This document shows positions 46,016 through 54,872 of a stretch of 64,000 bases of DNA, piece after piece. The notes below the pieces were generated by a model. That model ran no database searches. It was not told the DNA's origin and saw nothing but the letters and a program-made list of their open reading frames with translations. The position numbers and the translations under genes are program-made. The DNA comes from Planktotalea sp. (GTDB taxonomy: Bacteria > Pseudomonadota > Alphaproteobacteria > Rhodobacterales > Rhodobacteraceae): assembly GCF_018607995.1 (NCBI RefSeq), contig NZ_JABBAL010000015.1:321078-385077 (forward strand), read 5' to 3'. Positions within the stretch are counted from its first letter, which is position 1. The number at the start of each line of letters is the position of its first letter.

Positions 46016-47221
46016 ATGAGCAAGATCGGTGTGATGATTTGTGGCCATGGCTCACGCAGCCAATCCGCAGTAGATGAATTTTCGACGCTAGCAGAAAAAC
46101 TGCCACCGTTTTTACCAAGCGATTGGCAAATGGAATACGGCTATCTAGAGTTCGCCAACCCTGTGATCCGCGATGGTCTTGATAAGCTGCGCGATGCGGG
46201 GTGTGATAAGATTTTGGCTGTTCCAGGTATGTTGTTTGCTGCGATGCATTCCAAGAATGACATCCCGACAGTGCTTAATACATATGCGGCCAAGCACGGT
46301 ATTGAGGTGTCTTATGGCCGCGAACTTGGCGTTGATCCTAAAATGGTAGCCGCTGCGGGTGCGCGCATCAAAGATGCCGTCGAAGGTGCCAACGCCGAGC
46401 ACGGTGAAGTTGCTTTGGAAGATACGTGCCTTGTGGTGATCGGTCGCGGTGCATCGGACCCTGATGCGAATGGCAACGTCGCCAAAATCGCGCGTTTGCT
46501 GCAAGAGGGCATGGGCTTTGGCTGGCTTGAAGTCGGCTATTCTGGCGTGACCTTCCCGTTGGTAGAGCCATGCCTGCAACACGCGAGCAAGCTTGGCTAT
46601 AAACGCATTATCGTTTTCCCATACTTCCTATTCAGCGGTATCTTGATTGACCGGATTTACGGCTTCACAGATCAAGTCGCGGCAGAGCATCCCGAGATTA
46701 CATTCGTCAAGGCAGGTTATCTGGGTGATCATCCGAAAGTGCTAGAAACCTTTGCTGAGCGTGTACAGGAACAGATTGGTGCGGTGCCGCCACCCAACTG
46801 CGGAATATGCGCATTCCGCGAGCAGGTCTTGGCGTTTGATAATGGCGATCACCATCACATCAAGCCAGAGGATCGCCAGCATCCGGCGTTTGCCTCTGTG
46901 CCACCACCCACGTGTGTGATGTGCAAGTACCGCGTACAGGTTTTGGGCTTTGAGGCCGAAGTTGGCGCTGTTCAAGAAAGCCATCACCATCATGTGGAAG
47001 GGCAAGGTGCTTCTGCGCCGGGATCTAACGTGGCGGATTGTACTTTGTGTGACACCTTCTGCACCGGCATGTGCCGTTTGAAGATGCAGGATGATCATCA
47101 CCACCATCATCACCATCATGATGACGAGGGGCATAACCACGATCATGACCACCATCACCACGCAGAATATCCTCACGCCAAGCACCCGCACGGGCCTGAA
47201 AGTGCTCGGACAAAATCGTGA
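46016..47221 (+). CDS. cbiX: Sirohydrochlorin cobaltochelatase CbiX, long form with metal-binding tail
   Basis: 401-residue CbiX-L protein inserting cobalt into sirohydrochlorin. Two chelatase half-domains are seen (MICGHGSRSQSAVDEF with the metal histidine; VVIGRGASDPDANGN). The C-terminal third carries CGICAFREQVLAF, CVMCKYRVQVLGF (M-x-C-x-x-C-like, an Fe-S motif known in CbiX-L), CTLCDTFCTGMC, and a tail with runs of up to eight histidines, presumably for cobalt storage. An upstream ATG in the same frame would overlap the previous gene entirely and is rejected. Overlaps cobH (GTGA). Confidence 0.94.
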   Translation: MSKIGVMICGHGSRSQSAVDEFSTLAEKLPPFLPSDWQMEYGYLEFANPVIRDGLDKLRDAGCDKILAVPGMLFAAMHSKNDIPTVLNTYAAKHGIEVSYGRELGVDPKMVAAAGARIKDAVEGANAEHGEVALEDTCLVVIGRGASDPDANGNVAKIARLLQEGMGFGWLEVGYSGVTFPLVEPCLQHASKLGYKRIIVFPYFLFSGILIDRIYGFTDQVAAEHPEITFVKAGYLGDHPKVLETFAERVQEQIGAVPPPNCGICAFREQVLAFDNGDHHHIKPEDRQHPAFASVPPPTCVMCKYRVQVLGFEAEVGAVQESHHHHVEGQGASAPGSNVADCTLCDTFCTGMCRLKMQDDHHHHHHHHDDEGHNHDHDHHHHAEYPHAKHPHGPESARTKS

Positions 47222-47853
47222 GACCTTACGAGCGCGCCCCAGCTGAAATATACAAACAAAGCTTTGCGACTGTCCGTGCGGAGGCGAATTTGGATCGCTT
47301 TGATACGGGCATGCAAGCACTCGCGATCCGGCTTATTCATGCCTGCGGGATGGTAGAAATCGCAGATCGCATTGCCTATTCGCAAGGTGGGTATCTTGCG
47401 GGACATCGTGCTTTGAAAGCAGGCGCGCCTGTGTTGTGCGATTGCGAAATGGTTGGGGCTGGGATCATTCGCCGCTATTTGCCATGCGATAACGAGGTGA
47501 TTGTCACGCTCAATGACCCACGCACACCTGAGCATGCGCAATCGATTGGTAACACGCGCTCTGCTGCCGCGGTTGAACTGTGGGAGCCTCATTTGGAGGG
47601 TGCGGTCGTGGCTGTCGGGAACGCGCCCACAGCACTGTTTCATTTGCTTGAGATGATTGATGCTGGCGCGCCGAAACCTGCGGTAATCTTGGGCTTTCCT
47701 GTTGGATTTGTCGGGGCGGCCGAGAGTAAGGCAGAATTAGCTGCGCGTCCTCGGGGTTGTGATTTTATCGCTTTGCGCGGACGTCGTGGAGGATCCGCGA
47801 TTGCCTCTGCGGCAGTGAATGCATTGGCGGCTGGATTGCCTGAAGAGCGATGA
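47218..47853 (+). CDS. cobH: Precorrin-8X methylmutase
   Basis: 211-residue enzyme moving a methyl group from C11 to C12 to give hydrogenobyrinate. IRLIHACGMVEIADRIAYS contains the catalytic histidine (about residue 41), and VAVGNAPTALFHLLEMI and GFPVGFVGAAESK are typical. Starts with GTG overlapping the cbiX stop. Confidence 0.95.
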   Translation: MRPYERAPAEIYKQSFATVRAEANLDRFDTGMQALAIRLIHACGMVEIADRIAYSQGGYLAGHRALKAGAPVLCDCEMVGAGIIRRYLPCDNEVIVTLNDPRTPEHAQSIGNTRSAAAVELWEPHLEGAVVAVGNAPTALFHLLEMIDAGAPKPAVILGFPVGFVGAAESKAELAARPRGCDFIALRGRRGGSAIASAAVNALAAGLPEER

Positions 47854-47885
47854 GCGATTCTTCTTTGAAAAATCATGCCTCTGTC

Positions 47886-47909
47886 TCGAATATTTGTGGA
47901 AAAGGAAAG
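47886..47909 (+). repeat. Recurrent short upstream box before cobL
   Basis: TCGAATATTTGTGGAAAAGG followed by AAAG immediately precedes the cobL start and contains its ribosome site. It resembles boxes before dut (22651-22678) and cobM (51617-51640). Confidence 0.35.
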
Positions 47910-47913
47910 AGTC

Positions 47914-49116
47914 ATGTCTGAGCCTTGGTTGCATATTGTTGGTATCGGCGAAGATGGGATGGATGGGCTTGTGCCCGCTACGCGTGCTGTTGTTGAAGCG
48001 GCTGAGATCATCATTGGTGGGGATCGTCATCACCGATTGAGTGAAAGTGTTCAGGCTGAGCGTGTGGCTTGGCCATCGCCCTTTGATGCGCTGATTGGGG
48101 TGCTCGAGGGGTATCGTGGCAAGCGCGTAGTGGTTTTGGCTACGGGTGATCCTTTGTGGTTTTCTGTTGGTGCGCGCATTGGACGCGCGATTGATCCGAG
48201 CGAGATAGTTTACCACCCTCAGCTTAGTGCCTTTCAACTGGCTGGCGCGCGCATGGGGTGGTCGATGCCGGATGTGGAAACGTTGACCGTGCATGGGCGT
48301 CCGGTGGAGCAGATGATCGCCTATATTCAGCCCGACGTCCGCTTGCTGATTTTGACAACAGGGGCTGAGACGCCTGCTCAGATTGCGACGTTCCTTGATG
48401 AGCGCGGGTTTGGGCAGAGCAAATTGACCGTGCTCGCGGCAATGGGCGGCGAAGACGAGCAGCGTTTCGATGGTATCGCGTCTAACTGGTCTCACGTTGT
48501 GCCAGCGTTCAACACTATGGCGGTCGAATGTATCGCTGCACCCGATGCCGCGCTTTTGCCGCGTGTGCCGGGTCTGGCGGATGAGTTGTTTCAAAGCGAC
48601 GGCACGATGACAAAGCAAGAAGTCCGCGCGGCGACTTTGGCCAAGCTCATGCCAATGCGTGGCGCGCTGCTGTGGGATATTGGGACGGGCTGTGGTTCGG
48701 TCGCTGTGGAGTGGATGCGCGCTGCGCGCTATGCCCGCGCGATTGGGATTGAACCGCGCGCGGATCGGCGTGCGATGGCGGCGGCGAATGCGCTGGCGCT
48801 GGGGGCGCCGAAGCTAGAGCTGGTTGACGGCAAGGTGCCTGAGGCGTTGAGCGGGTTGGCGGCACCGGATGCTGTTTTTATCGGAGGCGGTCTATCCGAG
48901 ACGGTATTTGATGCAGCTTGGGCAGCGTTGCGCCCTTTAGGGCGTTTGGTGGCGAATGCGGTGACTTTGGAGAGTGAAGCTGTGTTAATCGACTTGCATA
49001 AAAAACATGGTGGGCAGTTGGTGAAACTCCAGATCAATCGCGCAGAGCCTGTTGGACCGTTGACGGGTTGGCGCCCGTTGATGCCAGTGACGCAGTGGAG
49101 TTTGATCAAGCGATGA
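47914..49116 (+). CDS. cobL: Precorrin-6Y C5,15-methyltransferase (decarboxylating)
   Basis: 400-residue fusion of CbiE- and CbiT-type domains. The N-terminal tetrapyrrole methylase half starts WLHIVGIGEDGMDGL and has VLATGDPLWFSVGARIG; the C-terminal class I methyltransferase starts near residue 235 with MTKQEVRAATLAKLMP and GALLWDIGTGCGSVAVEWMR. It methylates C5 and C15 and decarboxylates the C12 acetate. The ATG lies 60 bases after cobH with AAAGGAAAG upstream, the largest gap in the operon. Confidence 0.95.
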   Translation: MSEPWLHIVGIGEDGMDGLVPATRAVVEAAEIIIGGDRHHRLSESVQAERVAWPSPFDALIGVLEGYRGKRVVVLATGDPLWFSVGARIGRAIDPSEIVYHPQLSAFQLAGARMGWSMPDVETLTVHGRPVEQMIAYIQPDVRLLILTTGAETPAQIATFLDERGFGQSKLTVLAAMGGEDEQRFDGIASNWSHVVPAFNTMAVECIAAPDAALLPRVPGLADELFQSDGTMTKQEVRAATLAKLMPMRGALLWDIGTGCGSVAVEWMRAARYARAIGIEPRADRRAMAAANALALGAPKLELVDGKVPEALSGLAAPDAVFIGGGLSETVFDAAWAALRPLGRLVANAVTLESEAVLIDLHKKHGGQLVKLQINRAEPVGPLTGWRPLMPVTQWSLIKR

Positions 49117-49814
49117 GCGGTAAACTGTACGGAATTGGCCTTGGGCCTGGGGATCCTGAGTTGATGACTTTACGCGCGCATCGGCTCATCTCGAACGCGA
49201 AGGTTGTGGCCTATCCGACGCTCGCCGGCGCTGCGAGTTTCGCACGCTCCATCGCTGCAGATGTGATCCCAAGCGGTGCGTTTGAAATCGTGATGGACGT
49301 GCCGATGAGCGTGGAGCGCGCACCAGCGCAAGCGGCCTATGACAAGGGTGCCGCAGAGATTGCAAGTGCGCTTGAAGCTGGGGATGATGTGATCTGCCTG
49401 TGTGAGGGGGATCCGTTTTTCTATGGCTCTTTCATGTATCTATTCGCGCGTTTGTCGGACAAATATGATGTTGAAGTCGTGCCCGGTGTGACCTCGATCA
49501 CGACATGTGCCGCACGTGCTGGCATGCCGTTAGCAGCGCGAAACGAGCGTTTGACAGTCTTGCCGGGGCCGCTGCCAGAAGCCGAATTGAGTGCACGCAT
49601 TGAAGGTGCGGAAAGCGTGGCGATTATGAAGGTCGGGCGGCACCTGGCCAAAATTAAAGGCGTGATTGACGCACTCGATCTTACCGAGCGTGCGGTTTAT
49701 GTGGAACGCGCGAGCTTGCCTGAAGAAGTGGTTCTGCCGCTCGCGAACGCGCCTGAAAAAGCGCCGTATTTTTCAATGATCTTACTGACCAAAGGGGCCG
49801 ATTCATGGCTGTGA
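49113..49814 (+). CDS. cobI: Precorrin-2 C20-methyltransferase
   Basis: 233-residue SAM-dependent tetrapyrrole methylase. GIGLGPGDPELMTLRAHRLI is the N-terminal SAM loop, followed by VICLCEGDPFFYGSFMYLF and VVPGVTSITTCAARAGMPLA, typical of CobI/CbiL. Start at 49113 fixed by the ATGA overlap with cobL; its end overlaps the next gene by ten bases. Confidence 0.95.
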   Translation: MSGKLYGIGLGPGDPELMTLRAHRLISNAKVVAYPTLAGAASFARSIAADVIPSGAFEIVMDVPMSVERAPAQAAYDKGAAEIASALEAGDDVICLCEGDPFFYGSFMYLFARLSDKYDVEVVPGVTSITTCAARAGMPLAARNERLTVLPGPLPEAELSARIEGAESVAIMKVGRHLAKIKGVIDALDLTERAVYVERASLPEEVVLPLANAPEKAPYFSMILLTKGADSWL

Positions 49815-51616
49815 AACCGGTTGTTATGGCGCTCTCGCGCTCTGGTGAAGAGACGGCGCACCGTGTGGCGCGCGCGATAGATGCTCAGGTCCATGGGCGT
49901 GAAGGGCGGGTTAATGCAGCGGATGCGTTTTTCGCGAATGCGCTTGATCACGCGCAGAGCTTGTTCGCAGCGGGTGTACCGATTGTGGGCGTTTGCGCGA
50001 GCGGCATTTTGATCCGTGGCGTTGCACCACTGCTGGCGGATAAACGTAATGAACCGCCAGTGATTTCCGTAAGCGATGATGGCGCGGTGGTCGTACCTTT
50101 GCTTGGCGGGCATCGTGGTGCGAACCGGATGGCGCGCGAGATTTCGCAGGCTTTGGGTGGTGTTGCAGCGGTAACGACCGCTGGCGATGTTGCTATGGGT
50201 GTCGCACTCGATGAGCCGCCCGTTGGATACGCGCTGGCCAATCCAGAGGATGCCAAAGGGGCGATGGCGACGATGCTGGGCGGAGCTGGCGTTTGTGTTC
50301 AAGGCGAGAACATTTTTGATCTGGATAGCGTCGAGGGCGGCGTTGATTTGATTGTCAGTGATGCGCCATTTGCGGCACCTAAGGGCGCGCTGGTTTATCA
50401 CCCGCAGCGCTATGTGCTGGGACTTGGGTGCGCGCGCAATGCGGATCCTGCGGAGATGTGGGATCAGGTTGAGGCAGTTTTGGACGAAGCGGGAGTCGCT
50501 GCTGGCGCTGTGGCGGCTGTTGCGTCGATTGATCTTAAGGGTGACGAGCCAGCGATGATCGAAGTCGCCAAACGCCTTGGCAAGCCTTTGCGGCTTTTCC
50601 TAGCGGAGGAGCTGGAAGCGGATGCGTCGCGTTTGGAAAATCCCTCTGAAGTGGTGTTTGCAGAAGTTGGTTGTCACGGCGTGAGCGAAGGCGCAGCTTT
50701 GGCGATGGTCGGCGCGGACGGGTTCTTGCGTGTATCAAAACGTAAGACCGCGAATGTGACGGTCGCTTTGGGCGAAGCGCCTGCGCCGCTTCTTGAACTG
50801 CAAGGTCGCTCGCGCGGGCGTTTGTCGATTGTGGGCATTGGTCCAGGGCAAGCGACTTGGCGTACGCCGGAAGTATCGCGTTTGGTGGCGGATGCGGAAG
50901 AGCTGGTGGGCTACGGTCTCTATATCGACTTGCTTGGGCCTTCGGCGATTGGCAAAGAACGCTCTGATTTTCCACTTGGTGGCGAAGAGGCGCGGTGTCG
51001 CTATGCGTTAGAGCAAGCAGCGCTGGGCAAGAACGTCGCGCTCGTTTGTTCTGGTGATGCAGGGATTTATGCGATGGGTGCGTTGGTGTTCGAACTCATG
51101 GATCGTGGTGAGGACGAAATGGGTGTCAGTGATGCAGCGCACCGCGTTGAGGTTATCTGCTCGCCCGGTGTATCGGCCTTGCAAGGTGCCGCGGCGCGCG
51201 CGGGAGCGCCTTTGGGGCATGACTTCTGCGCGATTTCACTGTCAGATTTGCTTACACCACGCGATGATATTTTGCGGCGTTTGAAGGCAGCGGCTGAGGG
51301 TGATTTTGTGATTGCTTTCTATAATCCGGTTTCGAAAACACGCCGCACGTTGTTGGCTGAGGCGCGTGATATTCTGCTGAAGCATCGCCCTGCTGATACG
51401 CCTGTGATGTTGGCGTCTTCGCTTGGACGGCCAGAAGAAAATGTGCGTTATCGTCGTTTGGACGAACTTGAAGTGGATGAAGTGGACATGCTGACGGTGG
51501 TTTTGGTCGGCTCGTCCAACTCGAAACTCGCGCAGCTTGGAGAAGGTCCGCGCATGTACACGCCGCGCGGATATGCGCGCAAAATTGACGGCGACTTGTC
51601 AGAGCAAGCGTCATGA
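49805..51616 (+). CDS. cobJ: CbiG-CobJ fusion: cobalamin ring-opening protein plus precorrin-3B C17-methyltransferase
   Basis: 603-residue two-part protein. Residues about 1-330 are CbiG-like: VGVCASGILIRGVAPLLADK and VVVPLLGGHRGANRMAREI belong to the CbiG N/central parts and VLGLGCARNADPAEMWDQVE to the CobE-like C-terminal part. Residues about 338-603 are a CobJ/CbiH methylase with SIVGIGPGQATWRTPEV, VALVCSGDAGIYAMG and FYNPVSKTRRTLL. CobJ performs ring contraction and C17 methylation; CbiG belongs to the anaerobic route, so the fusion mixes pathway types. Overlaps cobI. Confidence 0.92.
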   Translation: MAVKPVVMALSRSGEETAHRVARAIDAQVHGREGRVNAADAFFANALDHAQSLFAAGVPIVGVCASGILIRGVAPLLADKRNEPPVISVSDDGAVVVPLLGGHRGANRMAREISQALGGVAAVTTAGDVAMGVALDEPPVGYALANPEDAKGAMATMLGGAGVCVQGENIFDLDSVEGGVDLIVSDAPFAAPKGALVYHPQRYVLGLGCARNADPAEMWDQVEAVLDEAGVAAGAVAAVASIDLKGDEPAMIEVAKRLGKPLRLFLAEELEADASRLENPSEVVFAEVGCHGVSEGAALAMVGADGFLRVSKRKTANVTVALGEAPAPLLELQGRSRGRLSIVGIGPGQATWRTPEVSRLVADAEELVGYGLYIDLLGPSAIGKERSDFPLGGEEARCRYALEQAALGKNVALVCSGDAGIYAMGALVFELMDRGEDEMGVSDAAHRVEVICSPGVSALQGAAARAGAPLGHDFCAISLSDLLTPRDDILRRLKAAAEGDFVIAFYNPVSKTRRTLLAEARDILLKHRPADTPVMLASSLGRPEENVRYRRLDELEVDEVDMLTVVLVGSSNSKLAQLGEGPRMYTPRGYARKIDGDLSEQAS

Positions 51617-51640
51617 ATGAGTTTATTGGCAAGGTGAAGC
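51617..51640 (+). repeat. Recurrent short upstream box before cobM
   Basis: ATGAGTTTATTGGCAAGGTG followed by AAGC fills the gap between cobJ and cobM and holds the cobM ribosome site. Similar boxes precede dut and cobL. Confidence 0.35.
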
Positions 51641-51641
51641 G

Positions 51642-52430
51642 ATGACGGTTTTCTTTATTGGCGCAGGTCCGGGTGATCCTGAGTTGCTTACGCTCAAAGC
51701 GCAGCGTTTGATTGCGGAGTGCCCTGTGTGTTTGTATGCGGGATCTTTGGTGCCTGAAGAGGTTGTTGCAGGCGCGCCGAAGGGTGCGATTGTAATGGAC
51801 ACGGCGGCGATGACGCTGGATGACACGCATGGGGAGATTGTTGCTGCGCATGGGCGCGGCGAGAACGTGGCGCGTGTGCATTCGGGTGATCCGTCGTTGT
51901 ATGGCGCGATAGCTGAGCAAATTCGCCGTTTGCGCGCGGATGGGATTGACTACCAGATTATTCCCGGCGTGCCTGCTTATGCGGCTGCGGCTGCGGCACT
52001 GGGTCAGGAGTTGACGGTGCCAGAAGTGGCGCAATCCATTGTGTTGACGCGTGTGTCGATGAAAAGCACATCGATGCCACCCAAAGAGACGCTTGAGAAT
52101 TTCGCAGCAACTGGCGCGACGTTGGCTATCCATCTAGGCGTGCGCAATTTACGAGAGATCGTGCGTGTCTTGGGGCCGCATTATGGGGAAGATTGCCCTG
52201 TTGTTGTAGCCTACCGCGTGGGTTGGCCCGATGAGATGTTCATTCGCGGAACGTTGAAGGACATCCACAAGAAAGTGCGCGCAGAGAAGATCACGCGCAC
52301 GGCTTTGACCTTGGTGGGGCCTGTGCTGGGGAATATCCGAAATTTCAAAGATTCAGCGCTCTATGATCCTGCGATGCCGCATGTTTTGCGCCCTGTTGAA
52401 GGTGCTGTGCTGGAAGAGCCGATTGATTGA
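51642..52430 (+). CDS. cobM: Precorrin-4 C11-methyltransferase
   Basis: 262-residue tetrapyrrole methylase. FFIGAGPGDPELLTLKAQRL, CPVCLYAGSLVPEE and ARVHSGDPSLYGAIAEQIRRL are characteristic of CobM/CbiF, as is VPEVAQSIVLTRVSMKSTSMP. It methylates C11 of precorrin-4. Its stop overlaps the TTG start of the kinase gene that ends the operon. Confidence 0.96.
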   Translation: MTVFFIGAGPGDPELLTLKAQRLIAECPVCLYAGSLVPEEVVAGAPKGAIVMDTAAMTLDDTHGEIVAAHGRGENVARVHSGDPSLYGAIAEQIRRLRADGIDYQIIPGVPAYAAAAAALGQELTVPEVAQSIVLTRVSMKSTSMPPKETLENFAATGATLAIHLGVRNLREIVRVLGPHYGEDCPVVVAYRVGWPDEMFIRGTLKDIHKKVRAEKITRTALTLVGPVLGNIRNFKDSALYDPAMPHVLRPVEGAVLEEPID

Positions 52431-53029
52431 CTTTCGATGACATCATTCGAAATATTGAAGCTAAGCGGCTTTGCAATGGCCGCCGTATCATCGCTGTTGC
52501 TGGCGCACCTGCGAGCGGTAAGTCGACGTTTGCGCAGGCTCTAGCGCAACATGCGCCAATGGCTTGCGTGGTGCCCATGGACGGATTTCATTTTAGCAAT
52601 GAGATTTTGAAAACGCGCGGACTACTAAGCAGAAAAGGCGCGCCAAATACCTTCGATGTCGACGCATTCATAGCTCTTATCAAAGCAATTCGAAGTGGTG
52701 GTACGATTGAGTTTCCCACCTTTGATCGCACCAAAGATTGCGTTGTCAAACAAGGAGGGCGTTTGTCTGCGCAGACACAAACGGTGATCGTGGAAGGGAA
52801 CTATCTGCTTCTTGACGACAAACCATGGAGCGACCTTGCACGGCTCTGGGATCTCACTTTGTTGCTTGATGTTGCTATGCCGATTTTGCGTGAGCGGTTG
52901 ATCGCGCGCTGGCTTGAGAACGGTCATGACCTTGCTGCTGCACGTTTGCGAGCGTCAAACAATGACATACCAAATGCACAAACGGTCATAGATCATAGTT
53001 GTAGCGCTGATCTGGTGATCAAGTGTTAG
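52427..53029 (+). CDS. P-loop nucleoside/sugar-type kinase at the end of the B12 operon
   Basis: 200-residue kinase of the uridine kinase/pantothenate kinase/fructokinase-like group. The P-loop is VAGAPASGKSTFAQ (about residue 23), followed by PMDGFHFSNEILKTRG and VIVEGNYLLLDDKPW, the D-G-F-H and E-G-N-Y-L-L motifs of COG1072-like kinases. Start is TTG coupled to cobM (TTGA); no in-frame ATG fits. The substrate is unknown. Its position raises the option of a role in cobalamin side-chain or lower-ligand precursors, but relatives also occur in sugar operons. Confidence 0.78.
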   Translation: MTFDDIIRNIEAKRLCNGRRIIAVAGAPASGKSTFAQALAQHAPMACVVPMDGFHFSNEILKTRGLLSRKGAPNTFDVDAFIALIKAIRSGGTIEFPTFDRTKDCVVKQGGRLSAQTQTVIVEGNYLLLDDKPWSDLARLWDLTLLLDVAMPILRERLIARWLENGHDLAAARLRASNNDIPNAQTVIDHSCSADLVIKC

Positions 53030-53676
53030 GTGTGTGGGGCAAGAAAGCGGACAATTGTTTGCAGCTTGCTGGAGATATTAGCGCCCAACGCCTCCATGTC
53101 AGTCTGCTCCTGCGCCCAAGCGGTGCTTACATTTAGCGTCTCGCTTCGGGCAAGCACTGGCATGTTGCAGGTCTCGTTATCACAATAGATCACCAAAGGA
53201 GCGTTCGGCTTATAAGGCGGTGCGAACTGGCAACTGATCTCAACCGACCCTTTAGCGTGCATGCAAACAAAGTCTGCGCCTTGGGCTTTGATCGCTTTCG
53301 GTAGGACAAGTCGTTCCTGATGCACACGGACGTTTTCAAGCGCATCAATTTGCGTGTCGTCACTGGCGTTTAAGCGTAGGTGAAGCAGGTCTAATTTGGC
53401 AACCGTCATATCCACTTCGACCTGTGACACGACAGGTATATCTAAAGCCCGACCATCTTTTGCTAAAAGGTCCACCTCCAAGCAGTCGGTCTGCTCTGAC
53501 AGAAGCAATGGCGTTCCATCTGCGTCGAAGGCGCGAAAAATTGGGCCGCCTTTGTGCAGCTTTCCTTGCAGGTCTTTTTGGCCAAAGTCGACAAAACGAT
53601 TACGTTCGGGGCACTCCATAGCATTCGACTTGCTTGCAAATATTGCAAGGATGAAGGTAGCAAATACGTGACGCAT
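53026..53676 (-). CDS. Secreted protein of unknown function
   Basis: 216-residue protein with a signal peptide (FATFILAIFASKSNA, cleavage about residue 19) and seven cysteines in the mature part, including CPERNRF, CMHAKGSVEISC and YCDNETCNMPVL, so disulfides in the periplasm are likely. No family is recognised. It is convergent with the kinase, sharing a 4-base stop overlap. Confidence 0.65.
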   Translation of the reverse strand: MRHVFATFILAIFASKSNAMECPERNRFVDFGQKDLQGKLHKGGPIFRAFDADGTPLLLSEQTDCLEVDLLAKDGRALDIPVVSQVEVDMTVAKLDLLHLRLNASDDTQIDALENVRVHQERLVLPKAIKAQGADFVCMHAKGSVEISCQFAPPYKPNAPLVIYCDNETCNMPVLARSETLNVSTAWAQEQTDMEALGANISSKLQTIVRFLAPHT

Positions 53677-53702
53677 TTTTGGGTCCGTAGGGCTATAGAT
53701 CT

Positions 53703-54872
53703 TTACTGTAAATCGCCAAATGCCATCTGCAAACGTTCCACCGCTTCAATAACCCGCGCGCGTGGAGTTGCGAAGTTGAAGCGCAAAAAACTCTCTCCGC
53801 CTTTGCCAAATGTGGGGCCGTGGTTCGCGGCGATGCGCGCGTTTTGTTGCACGCGGCTGGTGAATTCTTCGCGGCTCATGCCTGTGTTGGCAAAATCGAC
53901 CCAAGCGAGATAGGTCGAGGCCATGTCCATCGATTTCAGGCTGGGGATTGCATTAACGCCCGCATCGAACACTTTGCGATTTCCATCTAGATATTGGACC
54001 AGATCGTCGACCCAACTTGCGCCATCAGGTGAATACGCGGCCTCTGCCATGAAGAGCCCAAAGGAATTTGGGCTAAGCCCCATCGCCATCATGCGCGCGC
54101 CAAAACGTGCGCGCAGATCAGGGTCTGCGATGATCACATTGCCTGAATGAGAGCCTGCGATATTGAAGGTTTTCGTTGTTGCGGTCATTATCACGAGGCT
54201 ATCTTCGATGCCTGCAATTTTGGCCATTGGGATATGCGTATGCCCGTCAAAAACCAAATCATGGTGGATTTCATCAGAGACAAGGATCAGTTCATGCCGT
54301 TTGGCGAAGGCGGCGACGGCTTGCAATTCACCTTTGCTCCACACACGACCAGAAGGATTGTGCGGTGAACATAACACTAGCATCGTTTCATTGCCGGTCA
54401 TTTGTGCATCATAGGCATCAAAATCTAGCTCGTAGCGGCCATTGACGTTGCTCATTTCACACTCGACAACGTCTCGGCCAGCTGCGGAAATCACCTTCGC
54501 AAAAGCATGATAGACGGGGGTAAACAGAACCACACCTTCGCCCGGATTAGTAAATGCATCAACGCACATTGCGGTGCCATTGACCAAGCCATGTGTCGTG
54601 AAAATGCCAGCCGGATCGACTTCCCAGCCGTGGCGCGTTTTCATCCACCAGCAGATCGCCTCGCGGTAGGGCGCATCATCGCCGTAGTAGCCGTAAACAC
54701 CGTGCTCGTGCATTTTGGCGACCGCATTAGAAATGCATTGGGGTGGGCGGAAATCCATATCCGCAACCCACATGGAGATACCATCGTCCGCAGGGACGCC
54801 ATAAAGCGCTTCCATCGCGTCCCATTTGACCGAATGCGTGCCTCGGCGGTCGACGATTTCGTCAAAACTCAT
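53703..54872 (-). CDS. PatB/MalY-type PLP-dependent lyase/aminotransferase
   Basis: 389-residue fold-type I enzyme of the MalY/PatB (cystathionine beta-lyase) group. SVKWDAMEALYGVPADDGISMWVADMDF (in part) is the hallmark N-terminus, LCSPHNPSGRVWSKGEL and VSDEIHHDLVFDGHTHIPMA follow, and the PLP lysine is in TATTKTFNIAG (about residue 235). Such enzymes cleave C-S bonds of cystathionine or related compounds. AGGAGAG precedes the chosen ATG; the upstream in-frame extension is not family-like. Confidence 0.9.
   Translation of the reverse strand: MSFDEIVDRRGTHSVKWDAMEALYGVPADDGISMWVADMDFRPPQCISNAVAKMHEHGVYGYYGDDAPYREAICWWMKTRHGWEVDPAGIFTTHGLVNGTAMCVDAFTNPGEGVVLFTPVYHAFAKVISAAGRDVVECEMSNVNGRYELDFDAYDAQMTGNETMLVLCSPHNPSGRVWSKGELQAVAAFAKRHELILVSDEIHHDLVFDGHTHIPMAKIAGIEDSLVIMTATTKTFNIAGSHSGNVIIADPDLRARFGARMMAMGLSPNSFGLFMAEAAYSPDGASWVDDLVQYLDGNRKVFDAGVNAIPSLKSMDMASTYLAWVDFANTGMSREEFTSRVQQNARIAANHGPTFGKGGESFLRFNFATPRARVIEAVERLQMAFGDLQ

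Noticed and set aside
47084-47180. CAT/CAC-rich stretch as a simple-sequence repeat or assembly artefact
   Set aside because: It codes in frame for the histidine tail known from long CbiX proteins.
47737-48618. Long antisense frames opposite cobH/cobL and at 51252-52133 opposite cobJ/cobM
   Set aside because: Arg/His/Gln-rich translations that shadow certain genes, with no ribosome site or known domain.
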